Part shown: one piece after another, positions 51,959 through 61,156 of the stretch | Position numbering within the stretch: position 1 is the first letter of the stretch | Layout of the letters: the number at the start of each line of letters is the position of its first letter | Assembly: GCF_021412625.1 (NCBI RefSeq) | Contig: NZ_JAKCFI010000010.1 | Location: forward strand, 1-64,000 | DNA: 64,000 nucleotides | Source of the DNA: Myxococcus stipitatus | Lineage (GTDB): Bacteria; Myxococcota; Myxococcia; Myxococcales; Myxococcaceae | Direction of reading: 5' to 3' | Translations under genes and position numbers: made by a program | Notes under the pieces: generated by a model | The model's input: only the letters and a program-made list of their open reading frames with translations | Told to the model about the DNA's origin: nothing | Database searches by the model: none

Positions 51959-53231
51959 GGGCCTGCCCCGCCAGCGTCCGCACGAAGCGGTGGACGTCCG
52001 AGAAGGAGTTGTACAGCGGCGCGGGCGCCGCGCGGATGATGTCCGGCTGGCGGAAGTCGCAGATGATGCCCGCGTCCGACAGCCGCTTCAGCATCGCCTG
52101 CGCGTCGCCCTGGAAGCGCAGCGACAGCTGGGCGCCGCGCTGCTTCGGGGCCCTGGGTGTGGTGATGCGCACGAAGCCCGGGGGCAGCCGGTCCAGCAGG
52201 AACTCCAGGTAGCCGGTGAGCCGCTCGCTCTTGGCGCGCAGCGCGTCCATGCCCGCCTGGTCGAACAGCTCGAACGACGCGCGCAGCGCGGCGAGCTGGA
52301 GGATGGGCGGGTTGGACAGCTGCCACCCCTCCGCGCCCTCCATGCCGTCGAAGCGCGGCCCCATCTGGAAGCGCGTCTGCTTGTCGTGGCCCCACCAGCC
52401 CTCGAAGCGGGGGAGGCCCTGGGCGCGCGCGTGCCGCTCGTGCACGAACACGCCGCCCAGGCTGCCCGGGCCGCCGTTGAGGTACTTGTACGAGCACCAC
52501 ACCGCGAAGTCCGGCCCGTCGTCGTGCAGCCGCAGCCGCAGGTTGCCCGCGCCGTGCGCCAGGTCGAAGCCGACCAGGCACCCCTTCGCGTGCGCCGCGC
52601 GCGTGATTCCCGCCAGGTCGAAGGCCTGCCCGGTGAGGTAGTTCACGCTGCCCAGGAGCACCAGCGCCACCTCGTGCCCGTGCCGGTCGAGCGTGGCCAG
52701 GATGTCCTCGTCGCGCAGCGTCTGCTCGCCCTCGCGCGGCTTGAGCTCCAGGATGGCCTCGCGCGGGTCGTACCCGTGGAAGCGCGCCTGCGACGCCACG
52801 GCGTACTGGTCCGACGGGAAGGCGCCGCCCTCCACCAGGAGCTTGAAGCGCTCGCGCGTGGGCCGGTAGAACGACACCATCATCAGGTGCAGGTTCACCG
52901 TGAGGGTGTTCATCACCACCACCTCCACGGGCTGGGCGCCCACCAGCCGCGCGGCCTGCTGGGTGACGAGCTCGTGGTAGTGCAGCCACGGGTGCCGCGC
53001 GTGGTGGTGACCCTCCACGCCGAACCGCGCCCAGTCCTCCAGCTCCTCCTGGACGTAGCGCGCGGCGCTCCGGGGCTGGAGGCCCAGCGAGTTGCCCGCC
53101 AGGTACACCGCGGGCGAGCCATCCGCCGCGAGCGGGAAGTGGAAGGACTCCCGGAAGGCGCGGAGCGGGTCCTCGGCGTCGGCGCGGCGCGCGAAGTCCT
53201 CGGTGTCCTCGAAGGTGTACTGCGTCGTCAT
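51951..53231 (-). CDS. kynU: Kynureninase
   Basis: This 426-residue PLP enzyme shows YLAGNSLGLQP (near residue 43), the substrate-binding HPWLHYHE, FDLAHGAGN and the PLP-lysine motif WCSYKYLNGGPG (near residue 235). GWWGH follows. It cleaves 3-hydroxykynurenine to 3-hydroxyanthranilate and alanine. The ATG overlaps the stop of the decarboxylase gene by 4 bp, consistent with one transcript. Confidence 0.96.
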   Translation of the reverse strand: MTTQYTFEDTEDFARRADAEDPLRAFRESFHFPLAADGSPAVYLAGNSLGLQPRSAARYVQEELEDWARFGVEGHHHARHPWLHYHELVTQQAARLVGAQPVEVVVMNTLTVNLHLMMVSFYRPTRERFKLLVEGGAFPSDQYAVASQARFHGYDPREAILELKPREGEQTLRDEDILATLDRHGHEVALVLLGSVNYLTGQAFDLAGITRAAHAKGCLVGFDLAHGAGNLRLRLHDDGPDFAVWCSYKYLNGGPGSLGGVFVHERHARAQGLPRFEGWWGHDKQTRFQMGPRFDGMEGAEGWQLSNPPILQLAALRASFELFDQAGMDALRAKSERLTGYLEFLLDRLPPGFVRITTPRAPKQRGAQLSLRFQGDAQAMLKRLSDAGIICDFRQPDIIRAAPAPLYNSFSDVHRFVRTLAGQARG

Positions 53232-54244
53232 GGTGCGAAGTCCTCGTACGAGCGCCCCAGCCACTCCAGGGCGTTCTGGCAGAGCAGCCGCTCGCGCGTG
53301 GCCTGTGACAGCTCCGTCAGTGATTCGATGAGCGTGCCCGGGCGGTCCTCGCCCAGGGGGAAGGGGTAGTCGCTGCCCAGCGCGACCTTGTCCTGGCCGA
53401 ACAGCCCGAGGATGAAGCGCAGGGTGTCCGCGTCGTGCACCAGCGAGTCCACCCAGAAGCGGCCCAGGTAGTCGCGCGGCGCCACCTCGTTGTCCACCGC
53501 GACCAGGTCCGGGCGCACGTCGAAGCCGTGCTGGATGCGGCCCAGCGTCCCGGGGAACGCGCCGCCGCCGTGCGAGAAGGCGAAGCGCAGCGCGGGCAGC
53601 CGCTCCAGCACCCCGCCGAAGATGAGCGAGCAGATGGCCAGCGACATCTCCGCCGGCATGCCGACGAGCCACGGCAGCCAGTACTTCTGCATCCTCGCCT
53701 CACCCATCATGTCCCACGGGTGCACGAAGATGCTGGCGCCCAGCTCGCTGGCCGCCTGGAAGAAGGGGAAGAGCGCCGGGTCGGACAGGTTCCAGTCGTT
53801 GACGTGGCTGCCAATCTGCACCCCCGCCAGCCCCAGCTCCTTCACGCACCGCTCCAGCTCGCGCACCGCCAGCTCCGGCGACTGCAGCGGCACCGTGCCC
53901 AGGCCCACGAAGCGCCTGGGGTGCTCGCGCACCACGGAGGCCACGTGGTCGTTGAGGAAGCGCGCCATGTCCGCGCCGTGCTCCGGCTGCGTCCAGTAGC
54001 TGAACATCACCGGCACGGTGGACAACACCTGGACGTGCACGCCCGCCGCGTCGCACTCCTCCATCCGCTTCACCGGGTCCCAGCAGTTGCTCTCCACCTC
54101 GCGGAAGAACTTCCCGTCGTCGCGCACCATGCGCGCGCGGCAGGGGGCGTGGTGGTCCAGGGTGATGAAGCCGCCGTAGCCATAGCGGTCCGCGAAGCGC
54201 GGCAGCTTCGCGGGCAGGATGTGCGTGTGGATGTCGACCTTCAA
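53228..54244 (-). CDS. nbaD: 2-amino-3-carboxymuconate-6-semialdehyde decarboxylase (ACMSD)
   Basis: This 338-residue amidohydrolase starts at a TTG overlapping the upstream stop (TTGA), giving the N-terminus MKVDIHTH with the zinc HxH pair. Other ligands are FVHPWDMMG (His near 175), FSHGGGAFPG and GSDYPFPLG (Asp near 290). ACMSD diverts the ring-opened product from quinolinate formation toward complete catabolism. The length fits known enzymes of about 336 residues. Confidence 0.94.
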   Translation of the reverse strand: MKVDIHTHILPAKLPRFADRYGYGGFITLDHHAPCRARMVRDDGKFFREVESNCWDPVKRMEECDAAGVHVQVLSTVPVMFSYWTQPEHGADMARFLNDHVASVVREHPRRFVGLGTVPLQSPELAVRELERCVKELGLAGVQIGSHVNDWNLSDPALFPFFQAASELGASIFVHPWDMMGEARMQKYWLPWLVGMPAEMSLAICSLIFGGVLERLPALRFAFSHGGGAFPGTLGRIQHGFDVRPDLVAVDNEVAPRDYLGRFWVDSLVHDADTLRFILGLFGQDKVALGSDYPFPLGEDRPGTLIESLTELSQATRERLLCQNALEWLGRSYEDFAP

Positions 54245-54765
54245 CGCGAAGGCCCTCCCTGGGTGACCTTCGTCCCGCACTTCTTGCAGGTGCAGTGGTC
54301 CGGGTTGCCGTAGAAGTGCTCGAAGATGGGCGGCAGCTGCGTGACGAGGTTCGTGACGTGGACGAACTCCTCGTAGAGCTTCTCGCCGCAGTTGGGGCAC
54401 AGCCACATGAAGCCGTCCAGCTCGTGCGGCAGGCGGCGGCGCTCCAGCACCAGCCCCACGGTGCCCTCGGGCCGCTGCGGCGAGTGCGGCACCCTGGGCG
54501 GCAAGAGGAAGATCTCGCCCTCGTGGATGGGGATGTCCGTGGGCTTGCCCTCGTCGAGCACGCGCAGGTTCATCGTGCCCTCGAGCTGGTAGAAGAACTC
54601 CTCGCCCTCGTTGATGTGGAAGTCCGTGCGCGAGTTGGGGCCGCCGACGACGGTGACCATGAACTCACGGTCCGCCCACACCTGCTGGTTGCCGACGGGG
54701 GGCTTGAGCAGGTGGCGGTGCTCGTCGATCCACTTCTTGAAGTTGATGGGGGTCAGGCGTCCCAT
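54241..54765 (-). CDS. nbaC: 3-hydroxyanthranilate 3,4-dioxygenase
   Basis: This 174-residue cupin dioxygenase has the iron-binding FHINEGEEFFYQLEG segment (near residue 50) and LLPPRVPHSPQRPEGTVG. A C-terminal rubredoxin-like metal site of two CxxC pairs (CPNC near 125, CTCKKC near 160) is the bacterial type. It opens the ring of 3-hydroxyanthranilate. The start directly follows the upstream stop with no gap. Confidence 0.96.
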   Translation of the reverse strand: MGRLTPINFKKWIDEHRHLLKPPVGNQQVWADREFMVTVVGGPNSRTDFHINEGEEFFYQLEGTMNLRVLDEGKPTDIPIHEGEIFLLPPRVPHSPQRPEGTVGLVLERRRLPHELDGFMWLCPNCGEKLYEEFVHVTNLVTQLPPIFEHFYGNPDHCTCKKCGTKVTQGGPSR

Positions 54766-55215
54766 TCAGTCGTCTCCGATGGTGGCGATGCACTTCAGCT
54801 CGATGGCGATGGGCGTGGGCAGGCGGTTGATTTCGAGCGTGGTGCGGCAGGGCGGGTCGTCCTTGAAGTACTCCGCCCACAGCCGGTTGTAGGTGGGGAA
54901 GTCCTTCTTCATGTCCGTCAGGTACACCGTGACGTCCACCAGCCGGTCCCACGACGAGCCCGCGTCCTCCAGGATGTAGCGGACGTTGCGGAACACCGAA
55001 TGGCACTGCGTCTCGATGTCGTAGGAGACGATGTTGCCTTGCGCGTCCAGCTCCACGCCGGGAATCTTCTTCGTCCCGCGCTCGCGTGGGCCCACGCCCG
55101 ACAGGAAGAGGAGGTTGCCCACGCGGCGGGCGTGGGGGTACAGCCCCACGGGCTCCGGGGCCTTCTGGGAATCGACTCGCTGACCGTTGCTCACGTGCGT
55201 CTCCGGACGGCTCAC
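54766..55215 (-). CDS. nbaF: RidA-family 2-aminomuconate deaminase
   Basis: This 149-residue RidA/YjgF-type protein has NLLFLSGVGPRERG near residue 35, NVRYILEDAGSSWDRLVDVTVYL, and the end-segment RTTLEINRLP with the family Arg. Inside a kynurenine operon this family member is the 2-aminomuconate deaminase that gives 4-oxalocrotonate. The GTG start overlaps the stop of the dehydrogenase gene (GTGA). Confidence 0.88.
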   Translation of the reverse strand: MSRPETHVSNGQRVDSQKAPEPVGLYPHARRVGNLLFLSGVGPRERGTKKIPGVELDAQGNIVSYDIETQCHSVFRNVRYILEDAGSSWDRLVDVTVYLTDMKKDFPTYNRLWAEYFKDDPPCRTTLEINRLPTPIAIELKCIATIGDD

Positions 55216-56654
55216 AGCTTGATGCAGACGTTCTTCGGCTCGGTGAAGAAGCGCAGCGCCTCCCAGCCCCCCTCGCGCCCCACGCCCGAGTCCTTCACCC
55301 CGCCGAACGGCGTACGCAAATCACGCAGCATCCAGCAGTTCACCCAGACGATGCCGCTGTGCAGGCGGGAGGCGAAGCGGTGCGCGCGCGTGACGTCCTT
55401 CGTCCACACGCTCGCCGCCAGGCCGTACTTCGTCGAGTTCGCCCAGGCGAGCACCTCGTCCTCCGTGTCGAAGGGGGTGAGCGTGGCCACCGGGCCGAAG
55501 ATCTCCTCCTGGTTGGTGCGGCACTCGGGCCCCAGGCCCTCGATGAGCGTCGGCTCCACGAACCAGCCGTCCGCGCAGCGGCCGGACAGGCGCGCGCGCT
55601 GGCCGCCCGTGAGGACGCGCCCGCCCTCCCGCCTCGCCAGGTCCAGGTAGCCCATCACCTTGTCGAAGTGCTGCTGGGACACCAGCGCGCCCTGGTCGGT
55701 GCCGGCCTCCAGCGGGTCGCCCACCTTGAGCGCCCGCGTGCGCGCCACCAGCGCCTCCTTGAAGCGCTCGTAGAGGGGGCGCTGCACGAAGACGCGCGGG
55801 CCGCACAGGCAGATCTGCCCCTGGTTGGAGAACGACGAGCGCATCGTGGTGGCCACCGCCTCCTCGAAGTCGCAGTCCGCGAAGACGACGTTGGGGTTCT
55901 TGCCGCCCATCTCCAGCGACACCTTCTTGAACAGGGGCGCCGTCACCCGGGCGATCTCCGCGCCCACCCGGGTGCTGCCGGTGAAGGAGATGGCGGCGAT
56001 GTCCGGGTGCTCGCTCATGGCCGCGCCCACCTTGGGGCCCAGGCCATGGACGATGTTGAGCACGCCCGGCGGCAGGCCCACCTCGCGCGCCACCTGGGAC
56101 AGCAGGTACGCCGTCATGGGGGTGACCTCCGACGGCTTGGCCACCACGCAGTTGCCGATGGCCAGCGCCGGCGCGAGCTTCCATGTCAGCAGGTACAGCG
56201 GCAGGTTCCACGGCGAGATGCAGCCCACCACGCCCAGCGGCGAGCGCAGCGTGTAGTTGAGCGCGGTGCCGTCCGTGGCGTGCGCCTCGCTGGAGAACTG
56301 CGTCACCGCGTCAGCGAAGAACTCGAAGTTGAGGATGGAGCGGGGGATGTCCACCGTGGACGCCACGGACAGGGGCTTGCCGCTGTCGATGGACTCCGCC
56401 CGGGCGAAGGCATCCAGGCGCTGGCGGACGGCGTCCGCCAGCTTGCGCAGCAGCCGCGAGCGCTCCGCCGCGGGCGTGGCGGCCCAGGCGGGGAACGCAC
56501 GCCGGGCGGCCTCCACCGCGTGTCGCACGTCCGTGGCGTCCGAGTCCGGCACGTGGGCGTAGACGCGCGCCGTGGCGGGCTCGGGCTTGTCCAGCCACTG
56601 GCCGCCGTGCGCGGGTCGCAGCTCTCCGCCGATGTAGTTGAGCACCTTCTCCAT
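55212..56654 (-). CDS. nbaE: 2-aminomuconate 6-semialdehyde dehydrogenase (aldehyde dehydrogenase family)
   Basis: This 480-residue ALDH has SPWNLPLYLLTWKLAPALAIGN (near residue 145), the NAD loop FTGSTRVG, the general base in LEMGGKNP (Glu near 250) and the catalytic Cys in NQGQICLCG (near 285). It is the first gene of the leftward operon; a GGAGGG ribosome binding site precedes the ATG. Position and family point to oxidation of 2-aminomuconate semialdehyde. The 289 bases upstream, up to the divergent kinase gene, hold the operon promoter, which I could not resolve. Confidence 0.93.
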   Translation of the reverse strand: MEKVLNYIGGELRPAHGGQWLDKPEPATARVYAHVPDSDATDVRHAVEAARRAFPAWAATPAAERSRLLRKLADAVRQRLDAFARAESIDSGKPLSVASTVDIPRSILNFEFFADAVTQFSSEAHATDGTALNYTLRSPLGVVGCISPWNLPLYLLTWKLAPALAIGNCVVAKPSEVTPMTAYLLSQVAREVGLPPGVLNIVHGLGPKVGAAMSEHPDIAAISFTGSTRVGAEIARVTAPLFKKVSLEMGGKNPNVVFADCDFEEAVATTMRSSFSNQGQICLCGPRVFVQRPLYERFKEALVARTRALKVGDPLEAGTDQGALVSQQHFDKVMGYLDLARREGGRVLTGGQRARLSGRCADGWFVEPTLIEGLGPECRTNQEEIFGPVATLTPFDTEDEVLAWANSTKYGLAASVWTKDVTRAHRFASRLHSGIVWVNCWMLRDLRTPFGGVKDSGVGREGGWEALRFFTEPKNVCIKL

Positions 56655-56943
56655 GGCCCGACCCTCCGTGCGTGCCCGCTCCCCGGGCAGGCCACGAGCG
56701 CCCGCCCTCGCGCACGTCGTGAGAGGCGGGGGGCGCGCCGAACCCAGGTCGAACGCGGCGCAATGTACGAAACCGCGGATGCCGTCACCAGCATTGCGGA
56801 GACACCGCGTCGTCCAACGTCCGTGCGCGTCAAGAGCGTCAGGAGGACGACGGCTCCTGGCCCCCGGGCAGGCGGACGGACAGTGGAGGCACACCGGACG
56901 TCGATGCGGGCCGGGCCGGGGCGTGCCTGAAGGGAAGTCGCAC

Positions 56944-58659
56944 ATGCCCATGGAACCTGTCGCGATGCAGAGCGCCCCGCCCCTGGCGGCGACGGGAGCG
57001 GCCCCCCGGAGCGTGTTGTCGGCCCGGACGGTCGAGGAGGCGCTCGCCGCCCTCGTGGAGATTGCCCGGCGGCTGACGCGCGCGCACCAGGCGACGGTGG
57101 TGCTGGCGCCCGCTCCGGGGCAGGCGCGCGGAGCGAGCGTCACCTCGCTCTCCCCCGCGTACGAGGGGTGGGGGGGCTATGGCGTGCCTCAGGACGCCGG
57201 GTCCGGGGCCGCGCCCTCGCGCGAGGCGCCGCGTGGCCGGCTCCAGGTGTCCCTGCCGGACGGCGCGGGGCAGCTCCACGTCTTCGACCGGGAGCGGGGC
57301 GACTTCGGCCGGGAGGACGTCCAGGCGCTCGAGCAGCTCGCCCGGCTGGCGGGGCTGGCCCTGGAGTCCGCCCGCCTGCTGCGCGAGGAGCAGCTGGCGC
57401 GCGTCGCCGCGGAGGAGGCCCGTCGGCGCGCGGACTTCCTGGCGGAGGCCAGCCGCCTGCTGACCTCGTCGTCGCTCGACCCCCAGGCCACGCTCGGCAC
57501 GCTGGCGCGGCTCACCGTGCCCGTCATGGCGGACTGGTGCTTCGTGGACCTGCTCGACGACGACGGCGTCATGCGCCGCACGGAGGTGGCCCACGCCGAC
57601 CCGTCCCTGGACGCGCTCGCCCGGCGCGTGGCGCGCTTCCCTCCGGGCGACGAGGGCTCCAACCACCCCATCCTCCGCGTGGCCCGCGACGGCGAGCCCC
57701 TGCTGGTGGAGGACGTGGACGACGCGTGGCTGCGTCGCTATTCGGTGAGCGAGGCGCACTACCAGGCCATGCGCGAGGTGGGCTTCCACTGCTTCCTGGC
57801 CGTGCCGCTGGTGGCGCGTCGACGCACGCTGGGCGTGCTCACCTTCCTCGCGGTGAAGCCGTCGCGCTGCTACGACGCGAAGGACCTGGAGCTGGCCCGG
57901 GACCTGGCGCGGCGCGCGTCGCTGCTCGTGGACAACGCGCGGCTGTACCGCGAGGCCCGGCGTTCGGTGCGCCTGCGCGACGAGTTCCTCGCCGTGGCCA
58001 GCCACGAGCTGAAGACGCCGCTGACGCCGCTCCAGCTGCGCCTGCAGCTGCTGCGCCGCCACACGCGGGAGGGCGCGACCTCGCTGCCCACGCGGCGGGT
58101 CGCCGCCCAGCTGGAGGTCGTCCAGCGGCAGGTGGACAAGCTCACCGCGCTCGTCGATGGCCTGCTCGACGTGTCCCGGCTGTCCAGCGGCCGGCTCGTC
58201 CTGGAGCGCGAGCGGATGGATTTGGAGGCCCTGGCGCGGGAGGTCATCGACCAGCTCCAGCTCCCGGCGTCGCGGGCGGGGTGTCGGGTGACGCTCGCGT
58301 CGCGCGGAGACGTGAGCGGCGAGTGGGACCGCAAGCGGCTGGGACAGGTGCTCTTCCACCTGCTCACCAACGCGCTGAAGTACGGCGCGGGTGGGCCGGT
58401 GCGCGTGCGGCTCAGGGGGGAGGCGAAGCGGGTGCGCCTGTGCGTCGAGGACCGGGGCATCGGCATCGCGCCGGAGTATCAGTCACACATCTTCGAGCGC
58501 TTCGGCCGGGCCGTCAGCGAGCGCAACTATGGCGGCCTGGGGCTGGGGCTCTACATCACCCGACAGGTGGTGGAAGCGCACGGGGGCCAGGTCCACGTCC
58601 ACAGCGAGCCGGGCGAGGGCAGCACCTTCGAGGTCCTCCTGCCGAGACATGCGGGGTAG
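56944..58659 (+). CDS. Sensor histidine kinase with two GAF domains
   Basis: This 571-residue protein has two GAF-like sensory regions (about 30-150 and 175-320), the second typical of myxobacterial kinases (ADWCFVDLLDDDG, FHCFLAVPL). A HisKA helix follows with the phospho-acceptor in ASHELKTPL (near residue 356), then an HATPase domain (LLTNALKYG, DRGIGIAPE, GGLGLGLYI). No membrane segment is seen, so it should be a cytoplasmic sensor. No response regulator lies next to it. It is divergent from the kynurenine operon, which may point to control of tryptophan breakdown, but there is no direct evidence. Confidence 0.92.
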   Translation: MPMEPVAMQSAPPLAATGAAPRSVLSARTVEEALAALVEIARRLTRAHQATVVLAPAPGQARGASVTSLSPAYEGWGGYGVPQDAGSGAAPSREAPRGRLQVSLPDGAGQLHVFDRERGDFGREDVQALEQLARLAGLALESARLLREEQLARVAAEEARRRADFLAEASRLLTSSSLDPQATLGTLARLTVPVMADWCFVDLLDDDGVMRRTEVAHADPSLDALARRVARFPPGDEGSNHPILRVARDGEPLLVEDVDDAWLRRYSVSEAHYQAMREVGFHCFLAVPLVARRRTLGVLTFLAVKPSRCYDAKDLELARDLARRASLLVDNARLYREARRSVRLRDEFLAVASHELKTPLTPLQLRLQLLRRHTREGATSLPTRRVAAQLEVVQRQVDKLTALVDGLLDVSRLSSGRLVLERERMDLEALAREVIDQLQLPASRAGCRVTLASRGDVSGEWDRKRLGQVLFHLLTNALKYGAGGPVRVRLRGEAKRVRLCVEDRGIGIAPEYQSHIFERFGRAVSERNYGGLGLGLYITRQVVEAHGGQVHVHSEPGEGSTFEVLLPRHAG

Positions 58660-58700
58660 GGTGCGGGCTCGCGCTATAACGACATGCGGGAGGAATCACC

Positions 58701-59483
58701 ATGTCGCGGAAAGTGGCCCTCATCACCGGCGCCTCGGCGGGGCTCGGGGAGCAGTTCGCGCAGCGCTTCGCCCGGGACCAGCATGACGTCATCCTCGTGG
58801 CCCGGGGCGCGGCCCGGCTGGAGGCGCTCGCCGCGAAGCTGGAGAAGGAGCACGGGGTGAAGGCCCACGTGCTGCCCGCGGACCTGGCGCGGCCGGAGGC
58901 CCCCGAGCAGCTCTTCGCGCAGGTGAAGGAGCGGGGGCTCGCGGTGGACTTCGTCGTCAACAACGCGGGCTTCGGCTCCTGCGGCCCCTTCCTGGACCAG
59001 GAGCTGGCGGGCGAGGCGGCGATGGTGGAGGTCAACTGCACCGCGCTCCTGAAGCTCACCCACCTGTTCGCCCGCGACATGCGCGCGCGCGGCGCCGGGC
59101 GCATCCTCAACGTCGCGTCCACCGCGGCCTTCCAGCCAGGGCCCTACATGGCCACGTACTACGCGACCAAGGCGTTCGTGGCGTCGCTGTCGGAGGCGGT
59201 GGCCCACGAGCTGAAAGGCACGGGCGTGACGGTGACGTGCCACTGCCCGGGCGCGACGCACACGGAGTTCGCGCAGCGGGCGGGCAACGACAAGAGCCGC
59301 CTGTTCCAGCGCTCGGGCGTGGCGAGCGCCCCGGAGGTGGTGGAGCACGCCTACCGGGCGATGATGCGTGGCCAGGTGCTCTCCATCCACGGCGCGCTCA
59401 ACGCGCTGGCCGCCTTCCTGGTGCGCTTCAGCCCGCGCGCCGCGGCGCGCGCCATCGCGGCGGGGCTCAACCAGCAGGGCTGA
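58701..59483 (+). CDS. Short-chain dehydrogenase (DltE-type SDR)
   Basis: This 260-residue SDR has TGASAGLG (near residue 9), NNAGFGS, the catalytic Ser in NVASTAAF and YxxxK as YYATKAF (near 155). The C-terminal part carries the PGATHTEF segment of the DltE/YqjQ type. It has a full catalytic set, unlike the SDR at 49855. The substrate is unknown. It follows the histidine kinase after 41 bases and may share its transcript. Confidence 0.9.
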   Translation: MSRKVALITGASAGLGEQFAQRFARDQHDVILVARGAARLEALAAKLEKEHGVKAHVLPADLARPEAPEQLFAQVKERGLAVDFVVNNAGFGSCGPFLDQELAGEAAMVEVNCTALLKLTHLFARDMRARGAGRILNVASTAAFQPGPYMATYYATKAFVASLSEAVAHELKGTGVTVTCHCPGATHTEFAQRAGNDKSRLFQRSGVASAPEVVEHAYRAMMRGQVLSIHGALNALAAFLVRFSPRAAARAIAAGLNQQG

Positions 59484-59496
59484 CAACCTCGCCGGC

Positions 59497-59523
59497 GCCC
59501 ACCCGGAACGCGCGCGGGTGGGC
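59497..59523. terminator. Bidirectional terminator hairpin
   Basis: A perfect 9-bp stem (GCCCACCCG / CGGGTGGGC) with a 9-nt loop lies between the convergent stops at 59483 and 59541. Confidence 0.6.
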
Positions 59524-59540
59524 CCTGGCCGCCAGGGGCG

Positions 59541-60155
59541 TCAGTTGTACGTGGCGGTGAACAGCAGCCCGAAGTGGGCGACGTTCCAGTCGTCGCCGTC
59601 GTTGCTGTCGCTGCGGATGCGGCCCAGCGCGACCTCGGCGCCGATGCCGATGCCCCAGTTGTCGCTCACCCACCACTCCTTGCCGATGCCCAGGTGGATG
59701 CCCACGCCCGCGTCCGTCTCCGCGACGTTGTCGCCGTCCTCGGTGATGCTCAGCTCGTTCACCACCAGCGCGCCGGTGATGTAGAAGTTGGCGGGCATGA
59801 AGTAGTACGTGACGCCCGCGCCGATGCCCATGTAGTTGCTGCTCACGTCGTCGCCGGCTTCGCCCTCGATGGTGTCCCCGTCGATCTCCAGGTCCGGGTT
59901 CGTCACGGAGGAGCCGAAGAGCTTCCCGTAGATGATGAAGTTGGTGAACACCGCGTAGCCCACCTCGAGGTCGAGGGAGCCGGAGATGCCCTTGATGGCG
60001 AGGTCCACGTCGGCGGCCTCGGCGCGGGTGTAGCCGAGCCCGAACTGTCCGCGCAGATAGAAGCCGTCGTGCGTGTGTACCCCGGGGTCACCCTCCCGGG
60101 CGAACGCCGCTGGAGCCGTGAGAAGCACTACCGCGAAGAGCCAATTGAGACGCAT
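59541..60155 (-). CDS. Outer membrane beta-barrel protein
   Basis: This 204-residue protein starts with a signal peptide (FAVVLLTAPAAFA) and has alternating amphipathic strands such as FYLRGQFGLGYT, NYMGIGAGVTYYF and the C-terminal AHFGLLFTATYN. It fits a small eight-stranded OmpW/OmpA-like barrel. Acidic loops (DGDTIEGEAGDD, SNDGDDW) may face outside. The ATG at 60155 is chosen because the signal peptide begins there. Confidence 0.85.
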   Translation of the reverse strand: MRLNWLFAVVLLTAPAAFAREGDPGVHTHDGFYLRGQFGLGYTRAEAADVDLAIKGISGSLDLEVGYAVFTNFIIYGKLFGSSVTNPDLEIDGDTIEGEAGDDVSSNYMGIGAGVTYYFMPANFYITGALVVNELSITEDGDNVAETDAGVGIHLGIGKEWWVSDNWGIGIGAEVALGRIRSDSNDGDDWNVAHFGLLFTATYN

Positions 60156-60364
60156 GGAGAGATGTCCTTGCTTCCGGTGAAGCCACCCCGGCCGGGGGCC
60201 GTGTCTCGCGTTATGCAGCACGTCGGCCCATGTGCGCCAGCCCTGGACTGACAGGTTTTGCGCGACCCAGGCGGAGGCGGGCGCTGAGTGCTCGCCCGGC
60301 GCGGCGCGGCGTGGTCTGCTGCGCGGCCCCCGTCGTTCGGGCGGGGCTCCTTCAGGAGGACGGG

Positions 60365-61150
60365 ATGACGCAGACGGTGGACCCCCAGGCGCTGGCCCTC
60401 GAGCTCGACGCCGCGCGGCTGGAGCGGCGCGAGGTGCCGCCGCTGACGAACGCGTGGCCCCAGCTGACGCTGTCGGAGGCCTACGCCATCCAGGAGGCGG
60501 GCATCCGGCTGCGGACGCGGCGGGGCGAGCAGGTGGTGGGGCTGAAGATGGGGCTCACCTCGGAGGCCAAGCGCCGGCAGATGAACCTGGACTCGCCGGT
60601 GTACGGCGTGCTCACGGACCGGATGCGGGTGGCGGCGGAGGGCGTGGTGCGGCTGGGCGAGGGCATCCATCCGAAAATCGAGCCGGAGATTGCCTTCCGC
60701 ACGAAGCGCGAGCTGGGCGGGAAGGTGACGCGGGACGAGGCGCTGGACGCGTGTGAGTCCGTCTTCGCCGCCATGGAGATCCTCGATTCGCGCTACCGCG
60801 ACTTCAAGTACTTCTCCCTGCCGGACGTGGTGGCGGACAACGCGTCGTCGGCGCTGTTCGTGTTGGGGACGGTGGAGCACCCGCCGCGCGCGTTCGACCT
60901 GACGCGGTTGCAGATGACGATGTCGGTGAATGGCGAGGCGACGCAGTCGGCGCGCTCGGACGCCATCTCCGGGGACCCGGTGTTGTCGCTGGTGCAGCTG
61001 TGCGAGCTGTTGGCGCAGCGGGGGCAGGTGCTGCCGGCGGGGAGCATCGTCCTGGCGGGCGCCGCCACCGCCGCGCACATGATGCGGCCGGGCGACCAGG
61101 TGCGGCTGCGGGTCGACGGCCTGGGCGACGTGGCGGTGTCGGCCGCGTAG
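60365..61150 (+). CDS. nbaG: 4-oxalocrotonate decarboxylase / 2-keto-4-pentenoate hydratase family
   Basis: This 261-residue protein belongs to the MhpD/DmpH family: VVGLKMGLTS near residue 60, the PKIEPEIAFRTKREL metal-binding Glu-x-Glu segment (near 105), and EILDSRYRDFKYFSLPDVVADNAS. 4-oxalocrotonate decarboxylase and 2-keto-4-pentenoate hydratase are close relatives. Because the nearby operon ends at 4-oxalocrotonate, the decarboxylase is the better guess. A strong AGGAGG lies upstream of the ATG. It is 3.7 kb from that operon and on the other strand. Confidence 0.85.
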   Translation: MTQTVDPQALALELDAARLERREVPPLTNAWPQLTLSEAYAIQEAGIRLRTRRGEQVVGLKMGLTSEAKRRQMNLDSPVYGVLTDRMRVAAEGVVRLGEGIHPKIEPEIAFRTKRELGGKVTRDEALDACESVFAAMEILDSRYRDFKYFSLPDVVADNASSALFVLGTVEHPPRAFDLTRLQMTMSVNGEATQSARSDAISGDPVLSLVQLCELLAQRGQVLPAGSIVLAGAATAAHMMRPGDQVRLRVDGLGDVAVSAA

Positions 61151-61156
61151 GGGGCG

